Assembly (NCBI RefSeq): GCF_000424685.1
Contig: NZ_AUKJ01000017.1
Location: 129,001-193,000 of the forward strand
Direction: 5' to 3'
DNA: 64,000 nt
Origin: Methylococcus capsulatus str. Texas = ATCC 19069
GTDB taxonomy: Bacteria > Pseudomonadota > Gammaproteobacteria > Methylococcales > Methylococcaceae
The translations under genes and the position numbers were made by a program. A model generated the notes under the pieces. The model searched no databases and was not told the DNA's origin. It saw nothing but the letters and a program-made list of their open reading frames with translations. Shown here piece after piece: positions 9,293 to 18,054 of the stretch (within the stretch, counting starts at the first letter, position 1; the number at the start of each line of letters is the position of its first letter).

Positions 9293-9838
9293 TCCCGTGG
9301 CAACTTGCCCGAAATGCTAGCACCTTAGGGCGGAGCGTTGAAATCGGGGGGAAGAGAGACTGTGAACATGTTTGTATTTCATGGTGTTGCGTGCCGCGCT
9401 GGAAGGAGGTCCTTGGTGCTGACTCGGGCGGGTGGGGCATGGTTTCGAGGTCGAGGGGGCGCGTGACGAGCAGTGCGCCCTGCGGCGTTCCACCGGGCTT
9501 ATGGATGTGCCGGCGGGTGTCTGGCCGCGTTCTGCAAGGGGTGAGGCTGCCGGGTGCGGAAGCGCCGTCTCGCTTATCTCGTTTTTACAACAAAACAGTC
9601 ATAGTTTAGCGACAAAAAAGCTTGACACTGTGCGCCACGCGGCTTAGCTTATCCCTCGCATGGAGCTGCGGGAATGCGTGGGCCCCTGTCGTGTTTGGCA
9701 AATAGCGGCGAAACGTTCATAATTCCCGGAGGGCGTCCTGGACGTCTGGCTTGGCCCTGGTCTCAAGCAGTTTTAGGGCAAAGGATTGGGGTGCTCCATT
9801 TCCTGGGTTAACTGTCGACTTCAAAGGGAGATCTTCTA
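9293..9838. other. Gene-free stretch holding the promoter of the secreted 461-residue protein
   Basis: About 545 bases with no credible gene. The last 220 bases hold a sigma-70-like promoter and then a long untranslated leader of about 180 bases running to the ribosome site at 9824. No riboswitch or other named structure was recognised in the leader. Confidence 0.5.
9622..9650 (+). promoter_or_regulatory. Sigma-70-type promoter for the secreted protein at 9839
   Basis: TTGACA at 9622-9627 is a perfect -35 box. A 17-base spacer follows, then TAGCTT at 9645-9650 as a weaker -10 box. A-rich sequence lies just upstream at 9612-9619, which could act as an UP-like element. Transcription from here would give a leader of roughly 180 bases. 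Confidence 0.55.
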
Positions 9839-11224
9839 ATGAGTATGAACTTCAAAAAGACCGCTATCGCAGCGGGCATGTTCACGGCTCTGGCCGCGAC
9901 GAGCATGTCGGCTCATGCGGTGCGCGAAACCGAAGCCGGTGAAGCGAACCTCGTACCGTTCGTTCTGTGGTCGAGCAGCGTATTCGACAACAATCCGACC
10001 ATCTTCGGCATCAACACCGTGATCAAGCTCACCGTGCCGATGTCGGTCGGTAACGACGTGATCCCGAACTTCTATACCGCGATCCACACTTCGCCGACCA
10101 ATGGCACCATCAACAAGCCGGGCAAGCAGAAGCCCGCGGATCCGGATCTGGTGCCCTCCAACACCGTTCACTGGTATTTCATGGACCAGACGAGCGTCCA
10201 CCGCCTGAACGGCACCATCGACGTCACGCCGGAAGACGTGGCGGTGCTGGACTGGGGTGCGTTCGTTCGCAAGAACGGCAAGCAGGGTGAATTCGACGGC
10301 TTCCCCGGCTACATGGTGCTGGTGACCGAAGCCGGTGCCGGCGGTGACGACGCCGACTTCAGCTTCTTCGCGGAAGCCTGGATGTTCGCCGGCGTCCGCG
10401 CAGGCGCCAACCCGGATACCGGTGGTGTCATCGGCATCGTGGATGCCAAGATCCCGGTCATGCCGATGAGTGACGGTGCCGACAACGGCAGCAAGAAACC
10501 CACCGTCGAAAACAGCGTGATCGAGGCCGGTGTGAACCAGAGCGTCATCGCATCGCCGCTGGTCGCCGGCATCCGTACCAACTGGTCGGACGGCAACGGC
10601 AGTGACGTGACCGTGGTCGATCTGACCCTGGGCAACCGCAACGTGCCGATCGGCAACTTCAACCTGATCAATGCGTTGCAGGTTCCGACCTTGCTCGTCG
10701 TGTGGAACGACCGTAACGCAGGCGGTAAATGGAGCGGGCTGGGCGTCGACATCTACAACGACAAGGAAGAGAAGTGCTCGGACAGCATCGACCTTCCCTA
10801 TCAGCTGAACCTGGTATGGGCGCAGACCGACGTGACTGCCGGCAAGAACGCGCAGTTTCCGGTTGCCTGGCCGGTGCCGAAATTCATCTACGGAAAGAAT
10901 CCGTACACCGGCAAGCCGTTCGGTCTGGACAAGATCTTCTGCGTACCGCCGTACCAGGCGACCCCCGTCACCGATCCGGATGGCGCCATCGCTCTGGAAC
11001 AGCTGCTTCAGGGTGGTTTCATGAAGCTGTATCTGCCCGAGCTGGTCGATACCGGCATCGGCGCGCCGGAATCGGCGGCAGTGGCCTGGTCGGTTCCTCT
11101 GCAGTACTTCGTGACTCTGGAGACCGATCCTGCGACCGGCGACTGGGTCCCGACGGACATCAGCCTGATTCCGTTCGAGACCGCGCTGGGCCACGATCGC
11201 GGCCTCTTCAGCCAGGCTCCGTAA
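9839..11224 (+). CDS. Secreted protein of unknown function, probably abundant
   Basis: 461 residues. The start is set by AAGGGAG at 9824-9830, eight bases before ATG. The N-terminus is a clear Sec signal peptide: basic MSMNFKK, a hydrophobic core, and a likely cut after SAHA at about residue 27. The mature protein is acidic, rich in Asn, Gly, Pro, Val and Thr, with few cysteines and no predicted membrane segments, which suits a periplasmic or surface beta-rich protein. I do not recognise the family. Codons are uniform and C-ending for Asn, Ile, Asp and Lys-poor boxes, as in highly expressed genes. Its own promoter and a strong terminator make it a single-gene unit. Any surface or metal-related role would be conjecture. 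Confidence 0.8.
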   Translation: MSMNFKKTAIAAGMFTALAATSMSAHAVRETEAGEANLVPFVLWSSSVFDNNPTIFGINTVIKLTVPMSVGNDVIPNFYTAIHTSPTNGTINKPGKQKPADPDLVPSNTVHWYFMDQTSVHRLNGTIDVTPEDVAVLDWGAFVRKNGKQGEFDGFPGYMVLVTEAGAGGDDADFSFFAEAWMFAGVRAGANPDTGGVIGIVDAKIPVMPMSDGADNGSKKPTVENSVIEAGVNQSVIASPLVAGIRTNWSDGNGSDVTVVDLTLGNRNVPIGNFNLINALQVPTLLVVWNDRNAGGKWSGLGVDIYNDKEEKCSDSIDLPYQLNLVWAQTDVTAGKNAQFPVAWPVPKFIYGKNPYTGKPFGLDKIFCVPPYQATPVTDPDGAIALEQLLQGGFMKLYLPELVDTGIGAPESAAVAWSVPLQYFVTLETDPATGDWVPTDISLIPFETALGHDRGLFSQAP

Positions 11225-11280
11225 TCTAGCGGGGTTGTGGGGCCGGCCGGTGGAGCCGGCCTCAGCGGCCGAGAAAGCAT

Positions 11281-11315
11281 ACGGCGTGCGGCTTGCCGCA
11301 CGCCGTTCTTTATTC
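11281..11315 (+). terminator. Strong intrinsic terminator after the secreted protein gene
   Basis: ACGGCGTGCGGC pairs perfectly with GCCGCACGCCGT (12 bp, two-base loop), followed by TTCTTTATT. It lies 56 bases after the stop codon. A second GGCCGG-type inverted repeat sits just before it at about 11240-11262. Confidence 0.85.
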
Positions 11316-11327
11316 TTCCCGGAAGAA
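11313..11327. repeat. Perfect 7+1+7 palindrome
   Basis: TTCTTCC and GGAAGAA flank one central base. It overlaps the T-tract of the preceding terminator and lies about 210 bases before the next gene. It could be an operator or chance. The rest of 11328-11535 shows nothing I can assign. Confidence 0.3.
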
Positions 11328-11535
11328 TGTCATCCGCCCGTGTCCGGGCTTTCCAGTTCGATTGAATCCATCGGTCGATCTTCGCTGCCAGTTGCTCGGA
11401 GTTCGGTTGCTCGAGTTCCTCGCAATGGGATCCGTCGCAGCCCTTCGGGCAGGCCGGGCTTCGTGCCGAAGGTTTTCCGATGGTCGGCACTGCGCGCCAG
11501 TGACGGTTGTTTCTCATTCACGAACCTAGGGTATT

Positions 11536-12747
11536 GTGGTTGCTATGTCCCGTATCATCTTGGCCTTGGTGGTCGCTCTGAGCGTATTCTTGTCGGGTGG
11601 CTGCGCCTCGAGAAAGGCGGCGTCGGTCGGCAGCGAGGATACGAGTTCGTTTCACCAGTCGCTGCCGTTCGCGGATTCGCCTTTCGACATTCTGGTTGAC
11701 GACGTGGATGGCGATGGACGTCCCGACATCGCGCTCGTCTCCCATGGCGACAATTACGTCCAGATCTTTCTGCAACGGGAGGGGCGGGTGTTCCAGGCCG
11801 GCGAGCGCCAGTCATTGGTCGGATTTCATCCGGGCGACCTCCTGCGCCTATCCGGCGCCCGTCCGCGTTACCTGGTCGCGGCGGAAGGACAGAACAAGGT
11901 CCTCGTCCTGGAGCCGGGCCCCGGTGGCAGTCTCCGTCAGACCGGAGAGCTGAAGGTGCCCGTACCCCGTCACGTCGCATCGTTCCGCTGGCCGGGGTGG
12001 GGGGACGGCGTGGCACTCACCCCCTTCGGGCAGGATTTCCTGGTATTGTTGAAAAACTTCAATGCCGCCCGGATACAGGAGGCCGAGCAGGTCCAGGTCG
12101 CGCTCAGCGAAAAGCAGCACTCGATACGTCGGGCGGAGTGGGTGCGTCCAGTGGACGTCGATGGCGATGGTGTCGACGAGTTGCTGTTCGCCAGCAACAC
12201 GACGCAGGAAGTATTGATGCTGGAATATCCCGGCCCCGAAGGGGCGATCAAGCCGAAGCTGGTCGCGAAATTCCGTTCGGGCGCGCCTTGGGACGTCCTG
12301 TCGGCGGATCTCAACGGCGACGGAGCGATCGACCTCTTGGTGCCCAACCAATCGAAGCCTTTCGTGATTCACGTGCTGCTGAACGACGGTCACGGGAACT
12401 TTCAGGAGACGGCGGCGTTGCCGTTTCCGACCGATATGGGGCTGAGACGGTTCGCCTGGAGCAAGGACAAGGACGGGTTCGGTTATCTGTTCGGTGTCGG
12501 GTACGGCGCCGTCACGCTTTATCGTTTTCCCGATCGCTGGGATGGAAAGGCGCCCGTGCCGATGCGCAGCGTGCCCGTCGGTTCCAGTGAAGGGAGCCAG
12601 GATATCGTCCTCGAGGATTTGGACGGCGACGGCTGGCTGGACGGCGTCGTCGGGCGGGGCAAGGGTCCCCCGGGCGCGTGGATCGTCTACGGACCCTTGT
12701 GGGAGCATTTCGAAGAACTTTCCGCCGCGCGGTTTGTGTTGAACTGA
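11536..12747 (+). CDS. Putative lipoprotein with FG-GAP/VCBS-like repeats
   Basis: About 403 residues from the GTG at 11536, or 400 from the ATG at 11545; no strong ribosome site decides between them. A hydrophobic signal sequence ends in LSGGC, an approximate lipobox, so lipid anchoring is likely but not certain. At least four Asp-rich calcium-loop repeats are visible (DVDGDGRPD, DVDGDGVDE, DLNGDGAID, DLDGDGWLD), each followed by a hydrophobic strand. This is the pattern of FG-GAP/VCBS beta-propeller blades. It is probably exported and calcium-binding. The isomerase gene starts 18 bases after its stop, so the two form an operon. Its exact role is unknown. Confidence 0.75.
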   Translation: MVAMSRIILALVVALSVFLSGGCASRKAASVGSEDTSSFHQSLPFADSPFDILVDDVDGDGRPDIALVSHGDNYVQIFLQREGRVFQAGERQSLVGFHPGDLLRLSGARPRYLVAAEGQNKVLVLEPGPGGSLRQTGELKVPVPRHVASFRWPGWGDGVALTPFGQDFLVLLKNFNAARIQEAEQVQVALSEKQHSIRRAEWVRPVDVDGDGVDELLFASNTTQEVLMLEYPGPEGAIKPKLVAKFRSGAPWDVLSADLNGDGAIDLLVPNQSKPFVIHVLLNDGHGNFQETAALPFPTDMGLRRFAWSKDKDGFGYLFGVGYGAVTLYRFPDRWDGKAPVPMRSVPVGSSEGSQDIVLEDLDGDGWLDGVVGRGKGPPGAWIVYGPLWEHFEELSAARFVLN

Positions 12748-12765
12748 GTCGAAGGAGCAAACAAG

Positions 12766-13704
12766 GTGAAAATTGCATTGGGTGTATTGGTGGCCGGGTT
12801 GGGACTGGGTGCGGCGTCGTACGCCGGCGCAGCCGCAAAACCGGCGCCGGCGGCGAAGGAGGACAAGGCCGCCGCGGAACAGGGCGCTCCCGTCAAACCC
12901 CAGCGGGTCGTGATGTTCAAGACCAATGGGGTGGAGGTGACCGTTCAGGACTATGTGAACTTCCTTCAGCGGAACCAGGCCTACGTCCAGAAGTCGATGA
13001 CGGACGAAGGCAAGGCGGAAGTGATCCGCGAGATCATCGGCAATCAGCTGCTCAAGGATGACATCATCAAGAAAGGGCTGGCGAAGAAGGATGCCACGGC
13101 CGCCGAGCTGGGGGAGGCGTTCCAGAAGCTCGCCAAGGAGCATTTCCCGCTGCCGCCGGTGCCGGAAGAAGACGCGGTTTACAAATATTATCTCGATCAC
13201 CAGAACGACTACGGGATTCCGGAGATGGTCCGGATCAGCCAGATCCAGTTCCGGGTTCCGGACAATGCGACCGCCGAGCAGAAGGCCGCCGCACGCCAGC
13301 GGGCCGAGGCCGCCTTGCGGAGGCTGGAGGCGGGCGAGCCTTTCCCGAAGGTGGCGGGAGAGCTGACTGAAAATCCTTCGGCCAAACCGCCGCAGGGCGA
13401 TATCGGTTTTCTGCCGCGCGAGGGTGATCCCTGGCTGACCGAGGCCGTGCGTAATTTGAAGGTTGGCGAACACACCAAAGTGATCGAGTCGCCGGCCGGT
13501 TACGAAATCCTGATGCTGACGGATGTGCGTAAGGCTCTGATCACGCCGTATGTCAATGTCCGGGACAAGGTGATTCAACGCATGCGGGGCGCCGAGCAGG
13601 CCAGGTTGCGGGATGCCTACATTAGGGATCTTGCCAAGCACGCCAAGATCGAAATCGTTCAAGAGGAGCTGAAGCCTTTGTTCCCGAAGGGTGTGTTCCC
13701 CTGA
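12766..13704 (+). CDS. Periplasmic parvulin-type peptidyl-prolyl cis-trans isomerase
   Basis: 312 residues. GTG start chosen because GAAGGAG at 12751-12757 lies eight bases upstream. A signal peptide (KIALGVLVAGLGLGAASYAG) precedes a SurA-like N-terminal helical part (about 45-135) with a QRNQAYVQ/EIIGNQLL pattern. A PpiC/parvulin domain follows at about 145-250: MVRISQIQFRVP, EAGEPFPKVA, GDIGFLPRE, VIESPAGYEILML. A basic helical tail closes it. It should help exported or outer-membrane proteins fold. Its position before an ABC polysaccharide exporter is like the EpsD-type isomerases of exopolysaccharide loci, though the link is only positional. Confidence 0.85.
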   Translation: MKIALGVLVAGLGLGAASYAGAAAKPAPAAKEDKAAAEQGAPVKPQRVVMFKTNGVEVTVQDYVNFLQRNQAYVQKSMTDEGKAEVIREIIGNQLLKDDIIKKGLAKKDATAAELGEAFQKLAKEHFPLPPVPEEDAVYKYYLDHQNDYGIPEMVRISQIQFRVPDNATAEQKAAARQRAEAALRRLEAGEPFPKVAGELTENPSAKPPQGDIGFLPREGDPWLTEAVRNLKVGEHTKVIESPAGYEILMLTDVRKALITPYVNVRDKVIQRMRGAEQARLRDAYIRDLAKHAKIEIVQEELKPLFPKGVFP

Positions 13705-13706
13705 TC

Positions 13707-13725
13707 GGGTCCGGAAAACGGGCCC
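13707..13725 (+). terminator. Weak hairpin after the isomerase gene, in a 374-base gap
   Basis: GGGTCCG and CGGGCCC pair with one G-T wobble around a GAAAA loop. Only ATTTCT follows, so this is at best a weak terminator. Another stem (CGTCTC...GAGACG) occurs near 13880-13904 without a T-run. No gene is seen between 13705 and 14078. Confidence 0.35.
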
Positions 13726-14078
13726 ATTTCTGGGGTTGGAGGACGGAGCCGGTGGCCGGCGGGCTCTTGTTCCGCATGTTCGGTTCGCTCCCGGCGGTTG
13801 CGCATGCTCGGTGCCTGCAGGGTGTGGCTCGGGGGAGATGTCGTGTGGAGCGCGGTTGCTCGCCAATCGTGCGTCACTCTAACCGTCTCTCGCGCTTGCG
13901 GGAGACGCGCAGGCGGGCGCGTTTCGCCGGTTCGTGTCGAATCGGCGGCAAAGCGGGTTCGTGTATTCGTCCGGGAGCGGTCGCGCAGGATGGCCCGGTA
14001 TGAACCGACCGGCGTGCGGCGGTCCGTATGGGGCATTACTTTCCCGGTAGTCGGTAATCTTCGTTGAGAGGCATGGTG

Positions 14079-14519
14079 ATGGTGCGTAGATGGGTCGTAT
14101 GGACGGCTGGCGTATGGCTGGCGGTCGTGACGTCGGTGGGTGTCGCAGCCGGGGCGGAAGGAGAGGCTGCGCTTCGCGAAAGGGTGAAAGCGTATTGGGA
14201 TGCGCGTAAGATCAATGACTTGCAGACATTGTATTCGATGGAGACGGCAACCGTGGAAGGGAGGCTGAGACCCGACCAGATGTCGCGGACCCAGTTTTCG
14301 ACGCTACGAATCGTCGGTTACAGCATCACGGATGTGAGGATCACCGGAGACAAGGCGGAAATCAAGCTGGATACGGAAGTGATGCATCCGGCCATGCAGG
14401 GCAAAGCGCTGGTGGGGCCTTCGATCGTCGATTATTGGACATATGTGGACGGCAATTGGTATCACGGCGAACGGTCCAAATCCGCCAAGGGTGGGGCTTC
14501 GCCGTCCCCCCGTCCTTGA
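14079..14519 (+). CDS. Small exported NTF2-like (SnoaL-type) protein
   Basis: 146 residues from ATG 14079, placed seven bases after GAGAGG; ATG 14073 is an alternative. Residues 1-26 are a signal peptide (RRWVVWTAGVWLAVVTSVGVAAG). The rest has the alpha-then-beta layout of NTF2-like folds: a helical LRERVKAYWDARKINDLQTLY start, then alternating strands ending with DYWTYVDGNWYHGE. Members of this fold bind small ligands or are accessory proteins, and no catalytic set is evident here. It precedes the ABC exporter permease by 47 bases and probably shares its transcript. Confidence 0.6.
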   Translation: MVRRWVVWTAGVWLAVVTSVGVAAGAEGEAALRERVKAYWDARKINDLQTLYSMETATVEGRLRPDQMSRTQFSTLRIVGYSITDVRITGDKAEIKLDTEVMHPAMQGKALVGPSIVDYWTYVDGNWYHGERSKSAKGGASPSPRP

Positions 14520-14566
14520 GGTGGTTCCAGGTCACGGCTTTCGGCTTGAGGTGCCTTGCGGACACC

Positions 14567-15394
14567 ATGTCGGGCGTAGCGCCGATTCAGAGGTTTTCCC
14601 GCTTCGGGGCCATGACCTGGGCGGGTCTGCTCGGCCCTTTTCGCGTGCTTGCACGGGAGCGGCAGTTATTGGGTCTGCTGGTGCGGCGGGACATCATTGG
14701 CCGTACCCGGGGGACGGTATTGGGCTGGGTATGGATGCTCGCCCAGCCGGCGTTGCAGGTCGTGGCGTTTTGGTTTCTGCTGGATTTCGTCCTCCGGCTC
14801 AGGGTGCCGGGTAAAGTCGCGTTCATCGACTATTTTCTTACCGCCATGTTGCCCTGGCTGTTCATCAGCGACACGTTGAATCGCTGTCTGTCCGTTCTCA
14901 CGGAATTCAGCAGCCTTTACAAGCGCACGGTTTTTCCGCTGAAGGTGCTTCCGTTGCTGCCCGGATTGTCGGGTTGTCTGGTCTACACCCCGATCTACGC
15001 GGCAACGATGGGACTGCTGGCAGGGCCTGGTGCGGCGGTCCAGGCCGTTTTGCTGATGACGGGACTGCTCGTCTTGCTGATGCCAGCCTGCTATCTTCTC
15101 GCCGTGCTCGGCTGTTTCGTGAAGGACTTGCGCCAAGCATTCCCCTTTACGCTCAATATGTTGCTGTATCTGACACCCATCCTGTATCTTCCGGAAATGC
15201 TGCCGCAGGAATTCCGGGAACTGCTGGTGGTCAATCCGCTGGCGGACGTGATGGCGGTGTTCGAGTCCTGGATACACGGTCTGCCGGTGACCGCCGGAAA
15301 CTTCATCCGGCCCTTGCTGCTTTGGCTGCTGTCGCTCGGGCCTGCCTGGGTGTTGTTCCATCGCGGCGAGCCCCACATACGCGAGGCGGTATGA
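14567..15394 (+). CDS. ABC exporter permease for polysaccharide (Wzm/TagG type)
   Basis: 275 residues from the ATG at 14567; 14612 is a shorter option and neither has a good ribosome site. An amphipathic N-terminus (RQLLGLLVRRDIIGRTRGTV) precedes six hydrophobic segments typical of the ABC2 membrane family. The FALNMLLYLTPILYLPEMLP-like block near the fifth segment (here PFTLNMLLYLTPILYLPEML) is characteristic of O-antigen and teichoic-acid exporters. It forms the channel that moves a lipid-linked glycan across the inner membrane, driven by the ATPase encoded next. Its stop overlaps that gene's start in an ATGA. Confidence 0.88.
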   Translation: MSGVAPIQRFSRFGAMTWAGLLGPFRVLARERQLLGLLVRRDIIGRTRGTVLGWVWMLAQPALQVVAFWFLLDFVLRLRVPGKVAFIDYFLTAMLPWLFISDTLNRCLSVLTEFSSLYKRTVFPLKVLPLLPGLSGCLVYTPIYAATMGLLAGPGAAVQAVLLMTGLLVLLMPACYLLAVLGCFVKDLRQAFPFTLNMLLYLTPILYLPEMLPQEFRELLVVNPLADVMAVFESWIHGLPVTAGNFIRPLLLWLLSLGPAWVLFHRGEPHIREAV

Positions 15395-16638
15395 CGGCCA
15401 TTCTCCTCCACAACGTGGCCAAGAGCTATCGCTCCTACGACCATCCGTGGGAGACGTTGTGGGAGGTTTTCACGAAGACTCGATGCCATCGCGAATGGAC
15501 GGCGCTGCATCCCCTGAGTCTGGAGATCGCCCATGGCGAAGTCGTCGGTATCGTAGGGACGAACGGTGCCGGCAAGAGTACTCTGCTCAAACTGATCGCC
15601 GGGACCTTGACGCCGTCCGCGGGAGATATCCGCGTGAACGGGCATGTGGCGGCGCTGCTGGAACTGGGGGCGGGATTCCACCCGGACATGACCGGCCGCG
15701 AGAACGTCTATCTGGGCGCCTCCGTCATGGGGTTGTCCAGTGAACGGGTCGATCGACTGTACGACGGGATCGTCGAGTTTGCCGGACTGGGCGAATTCAT
15801 GGATCAGCCCGTGAAGACTTACTCTTCCGGCATGTATATGCGTCTGGCGTTCGCGGTGGCAACGGCCGCCGATCCGGACGTTCTGATTCTCGATGAGGCG
15901 CTTTCGGTGGGTGACGGGGCGTTTGCGCGGAAGTCGTTCGAACGGATCATCGGCTACAAGGATGCCGGCAAGACGATCCTGTTCTGCTCCCATTCCCTGT
16001 ATCAGGTGGAGGCCATCTGCAGCCGGGTGTTGTGGCTGGATCATGGCCGGCTCGTCATGGACGGAGAACCTGCGCGGGTGGTCAGTGCTTACGCCGAGTT
16101 TCTGGGCGGGGGGGGCGAGGGATGCGGAACGCCGGATCAGCCGGCGCCGGCTGCGGTGGCGGGAAGTGGTGTGGGTCGGCTCACCAAAGTCGAAGTGGAG
16201 GCGGATGGCGTCGAGGGCCGGAAACTCACGGTGCGGAGTGGCCAGACGGATTTGACGGTTGCTGTCGGGTTCGCGTCGGACCCGGCCCTGCCACCCCCCA
16301 GCGTTGGGTTGACCATCACGGGATCCAACGGCTGGGCCGTGACCAGTGCTTCGACGTCCAATGATGGTCTGACGATCAGTCGTCGCCCGGATGGGAGCGG
16401 AGAGGTCGAGCTCTCGTTTCCCCGTTTTCCCCTGCTGAAAGGTGCCTATTGGGTGAACGTTTTCCTGCTGTGCGAACAGGGCATCCACCTTTACGATCGC
16501 ATCGAACACGCCGCGGAATTGGAGGTGGTGCAGGACGGCTTGGAACAGGGGGTGGTCAGCCTTCCCCGGCGATGGTCGGTGAATGGCGCTCCCGCCTCCG
16601 CAGTCTCGCCGACGGTACCGACCGTCGCTGCCCGGTAG
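15391..16638 (+). CDS. ABC exporter ATPase with C-terminal glycan-recognition domain (Wzt type)
   Basis: 415 residues. The ATP-binding domain has Walker A GTNGAGKST, signature YSSGMYMRLAFAVA, Walker B VLILDEALSVGD and a switch histidine in FCSHSLYQVE. The first 30 residues include the insertion (YDHPWETLWEVF) seen in Wzt and TagH proteins. After residue about 240 comes a Gly-rich linker and a beta-rich domain of about 150 residues (LTVRSGQTDLTVAVGF through EQGIHLYDRIEHAAEL). This matches Wzt_C, which in O-antigen systems reads the chain end before export. The export route is therefore probably one where capped or modified chains are recognised. Confidence 0.9.
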   Translation: MTAILLHNVAKSYRSYDHPWETLWEVFTKTRCHREWTALHPLSLEIAHGEVVGIVGTNGAGKSTLLKLIAGTLTPSAGDIRVNGHVAALLELGAGFHPDMTGRENVYLGASVMGLSSERVDRLYDGIVEFAGLGEFMDQPVKTYSSGMYMRLAFAVATAADPDVLILDEALSVGDGAFARKSFERIIGYKDAGKTILFCSHSLYQVEAICSRVLWLDHGRLVMDGEPARVVSAYAEFLGGGGEGCGTPDQPAPAAVAGSGVGRLTKVEVEADGVEGRKLTVRSGQTDLTVAVGFASDPALPPPSVGLTITGSNGWAVTSASTSNDGLTISRRPDGSGEVELSFPRFPLLKGAYWVNVFLLCEQGIHLYDRIEHAAELEVVQDGLEQGVVSLPRRWSVNGAPASAVSPTVPTVAAR

Positions 16639-16680
16639 TACCCAGACTCCGCGCGTTCCCGGTTGGGTTCACCAGCGGCC

Positions 16681-18054
16681 ATGTGTATGTTCCGGGAAGA
16701 GTCTTCGTCCCAGGCCGGTTCCGTTTGGTGGGTCGGGCAGGCGCCGCGGCGGCAACGTGCGCGTAGGGCTGGCGTCCGGCATTTCTCTCCCGCGGAATTT
16801 TTTGAATGTGCGCCCACCTCATCGGAACCGGAAAGGGATGATCGCCCTTCGTGTCTTTGGATCGACCTGCAGGGGTGGAGTGCTCCGCCCCTGAAGGTCC
16901 TCTCGCACGCGCACTCGCTGTTACGGAAGGGCGGCTCACTGATCTTGGAACTCGGTGCCGAAAAGGACGGCAGTCCTGCGCGATGTCGTGAAAAGGCCCG
17001 TTACCTGCAGGCGCTGGCTGCGCATTCCGGGTTCTCCGGTCATGTCGCCCTCCCGCGCGGTGACGGGCCGGCGCAAACCGTCCTGGCGAAGACGACGGCG
17101 GCACGTTGGCGGCTGAGTGAATCCACGCCCGAAGACCTGCCGGGATGCCTGTCGCTGTTCAAAGAGGCTTTCGCAGCCGAGATGAGTCCCGAGTTATGGC
17201 AATGGAAGTACGGCGAAGGCCGGGGCCGGGCCGTCGTCGCCCGCAGGAACGGGCACATCGTCGCACATTATGGGGCGACGTCCCGTCGCATTGCCATCAA
17301 CGGTCGAATCGTCGAGGGATTGCAGGTATGCGATGTGATGGTGGTCCCGGGGGAGCGGGGGCTGATGACGAAAAAGGGAGTATTTTTCGAGGTCGCCAGC
17401 GCGTTCCTGGAGACCCATTTCGGCTATTACGACGAGCACGAGCTGGCCTTCGGTTTTCCGAATCACCGCGCCATGCGGGTTGCCGAGCGGCTGGGGCTCT
17501 ATGGCGAAGTCGGCCGGATTTCGGAAGTGCGCTGGACGCCGTACCCGAGCTTCCGGGTCAGATACGCGGCCACCCTGAGCGACGTTGCCGAACTCGATGA
17601 CGGTCTGCTTGCGAGGCTATGGGGCCAGATGGCCGCGGATCTTCCGGACGCGGTGCTCGTGCTCCGGGATCCCGCCTATGTCCGATACCGCTACCAGCAC
17701 CACCCCGTGCATCGCTACGAGGCTCTCGTGGTGCGTGACCGCTTGACCGGGCGTCCCCAGGGGGTGGCGATACTTCGGTGCGACAACAATGAATGCAAGC
17801 TCATGGATATGCTGGCACCGCTGAACAGCATTCCCCTGCTGGTTGATGCCGCCAGGACCGCCGCCGCCCGTCGCTCGTTGTCCGTGGTCACCGCCTGGAT
17901 ATCCTCCTCCTATGCCCGGTGCCTGGTTCACGGCGGAGGCGTGGCCACCGATACTGATATCCGAATTCCGACCAACGTCTGGACCGACGGCCGCAGCGTC
18001 GAACGCCTGCAGGATCGCTGGTGGCTGATGATGGGCGACACGGATTTCTTATGA
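16681..18054 (+). CDS. GNAT-superfamily acetyltransferase with an N-terminal half-methyltransferase-like segment
   Basis: 457 residues from the ATG at 16681; TTG 16663 and ATG 16687 are alternatives and none has a clear ribosome site. From residue about 140 it reads as a GNAT_9-type N-acyltransferase: PEDLPGCLSLFKEAF, QWKYGEGRGRAVVARRNGHI, VCDVMVVPGERG, FGFPNHRAMRVAERLGLY. A second, weaker GNAT-like half follows (RYEALVVRDRLTGRPQGVAI). Residues about 45-135 resemble the C-terminal half of a class I methyltransferase (LRKGGSLILELGAE, then AAHSGFSGHV), but the SAM-binding half is missing. It sits in the export cluster and probably acylates an amino sugar. The next start overlaps its stop. Confidence 0.65.
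   Translation: MCMFREESSSQAGSVWWVGQAPRRQRARRAGVRHFSPAEFFECAPTSSEPERDDRPSCLWIDLQGWSAPPLKVLSHAHSLLRKGGSLILELGAEKDGSPARCREKARYLQALAAHSGFSGHVALPRGDGPAQTVLAKTTAARWRLSESTPEDLPGCLSLFKEAFAAEMSPELWQWKYGEGRGRAVVARRNGHIVAHYGATSRRIAINGRIVEGLQVCDVMVVPGERGLMTKKGVFFEVASAFLETHFGYYDEHELAFGFPNHRAMRVAERLGLYGEVGRISEVRWTPYPSFRVRYAATLSDVAELDDGLLARLWGQMAADLPDAVLVLRDPAYVRYRYQHHPVHRYEALVVRDRLTGRPQGVAILRCDNNECKLMDMLAPLNSIPLLVDAARTAAARRSLSVVTAWISSSYARCLVHGGGVATDTDIRIPTNVWTDGRSVERLQDRWWLMMGDTDFL

Noticed and set aside
9836-11194. Long minus-strand open frame opposite the secreted protein gene
   Set aside because: Its sequence is His/Asp/Arg-rich with no family resemblance and has no ribosome site. It is a by-product of GC-rich codons on the other strand.
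11848-13866. 672-codon open frame on the minus strand
   Set aside because: It covers the lipoprotein and isomerase genes, both of which have family matches, signals and ribosome sites. The antisense protein has low-complexity Arg/Gly/His content.
13880-13904. CGTCTC...GAGACG stem as a terminator or repeat
   Set aside because: The stem is good but no T-tract follows, and no second copy was noticed in the window.
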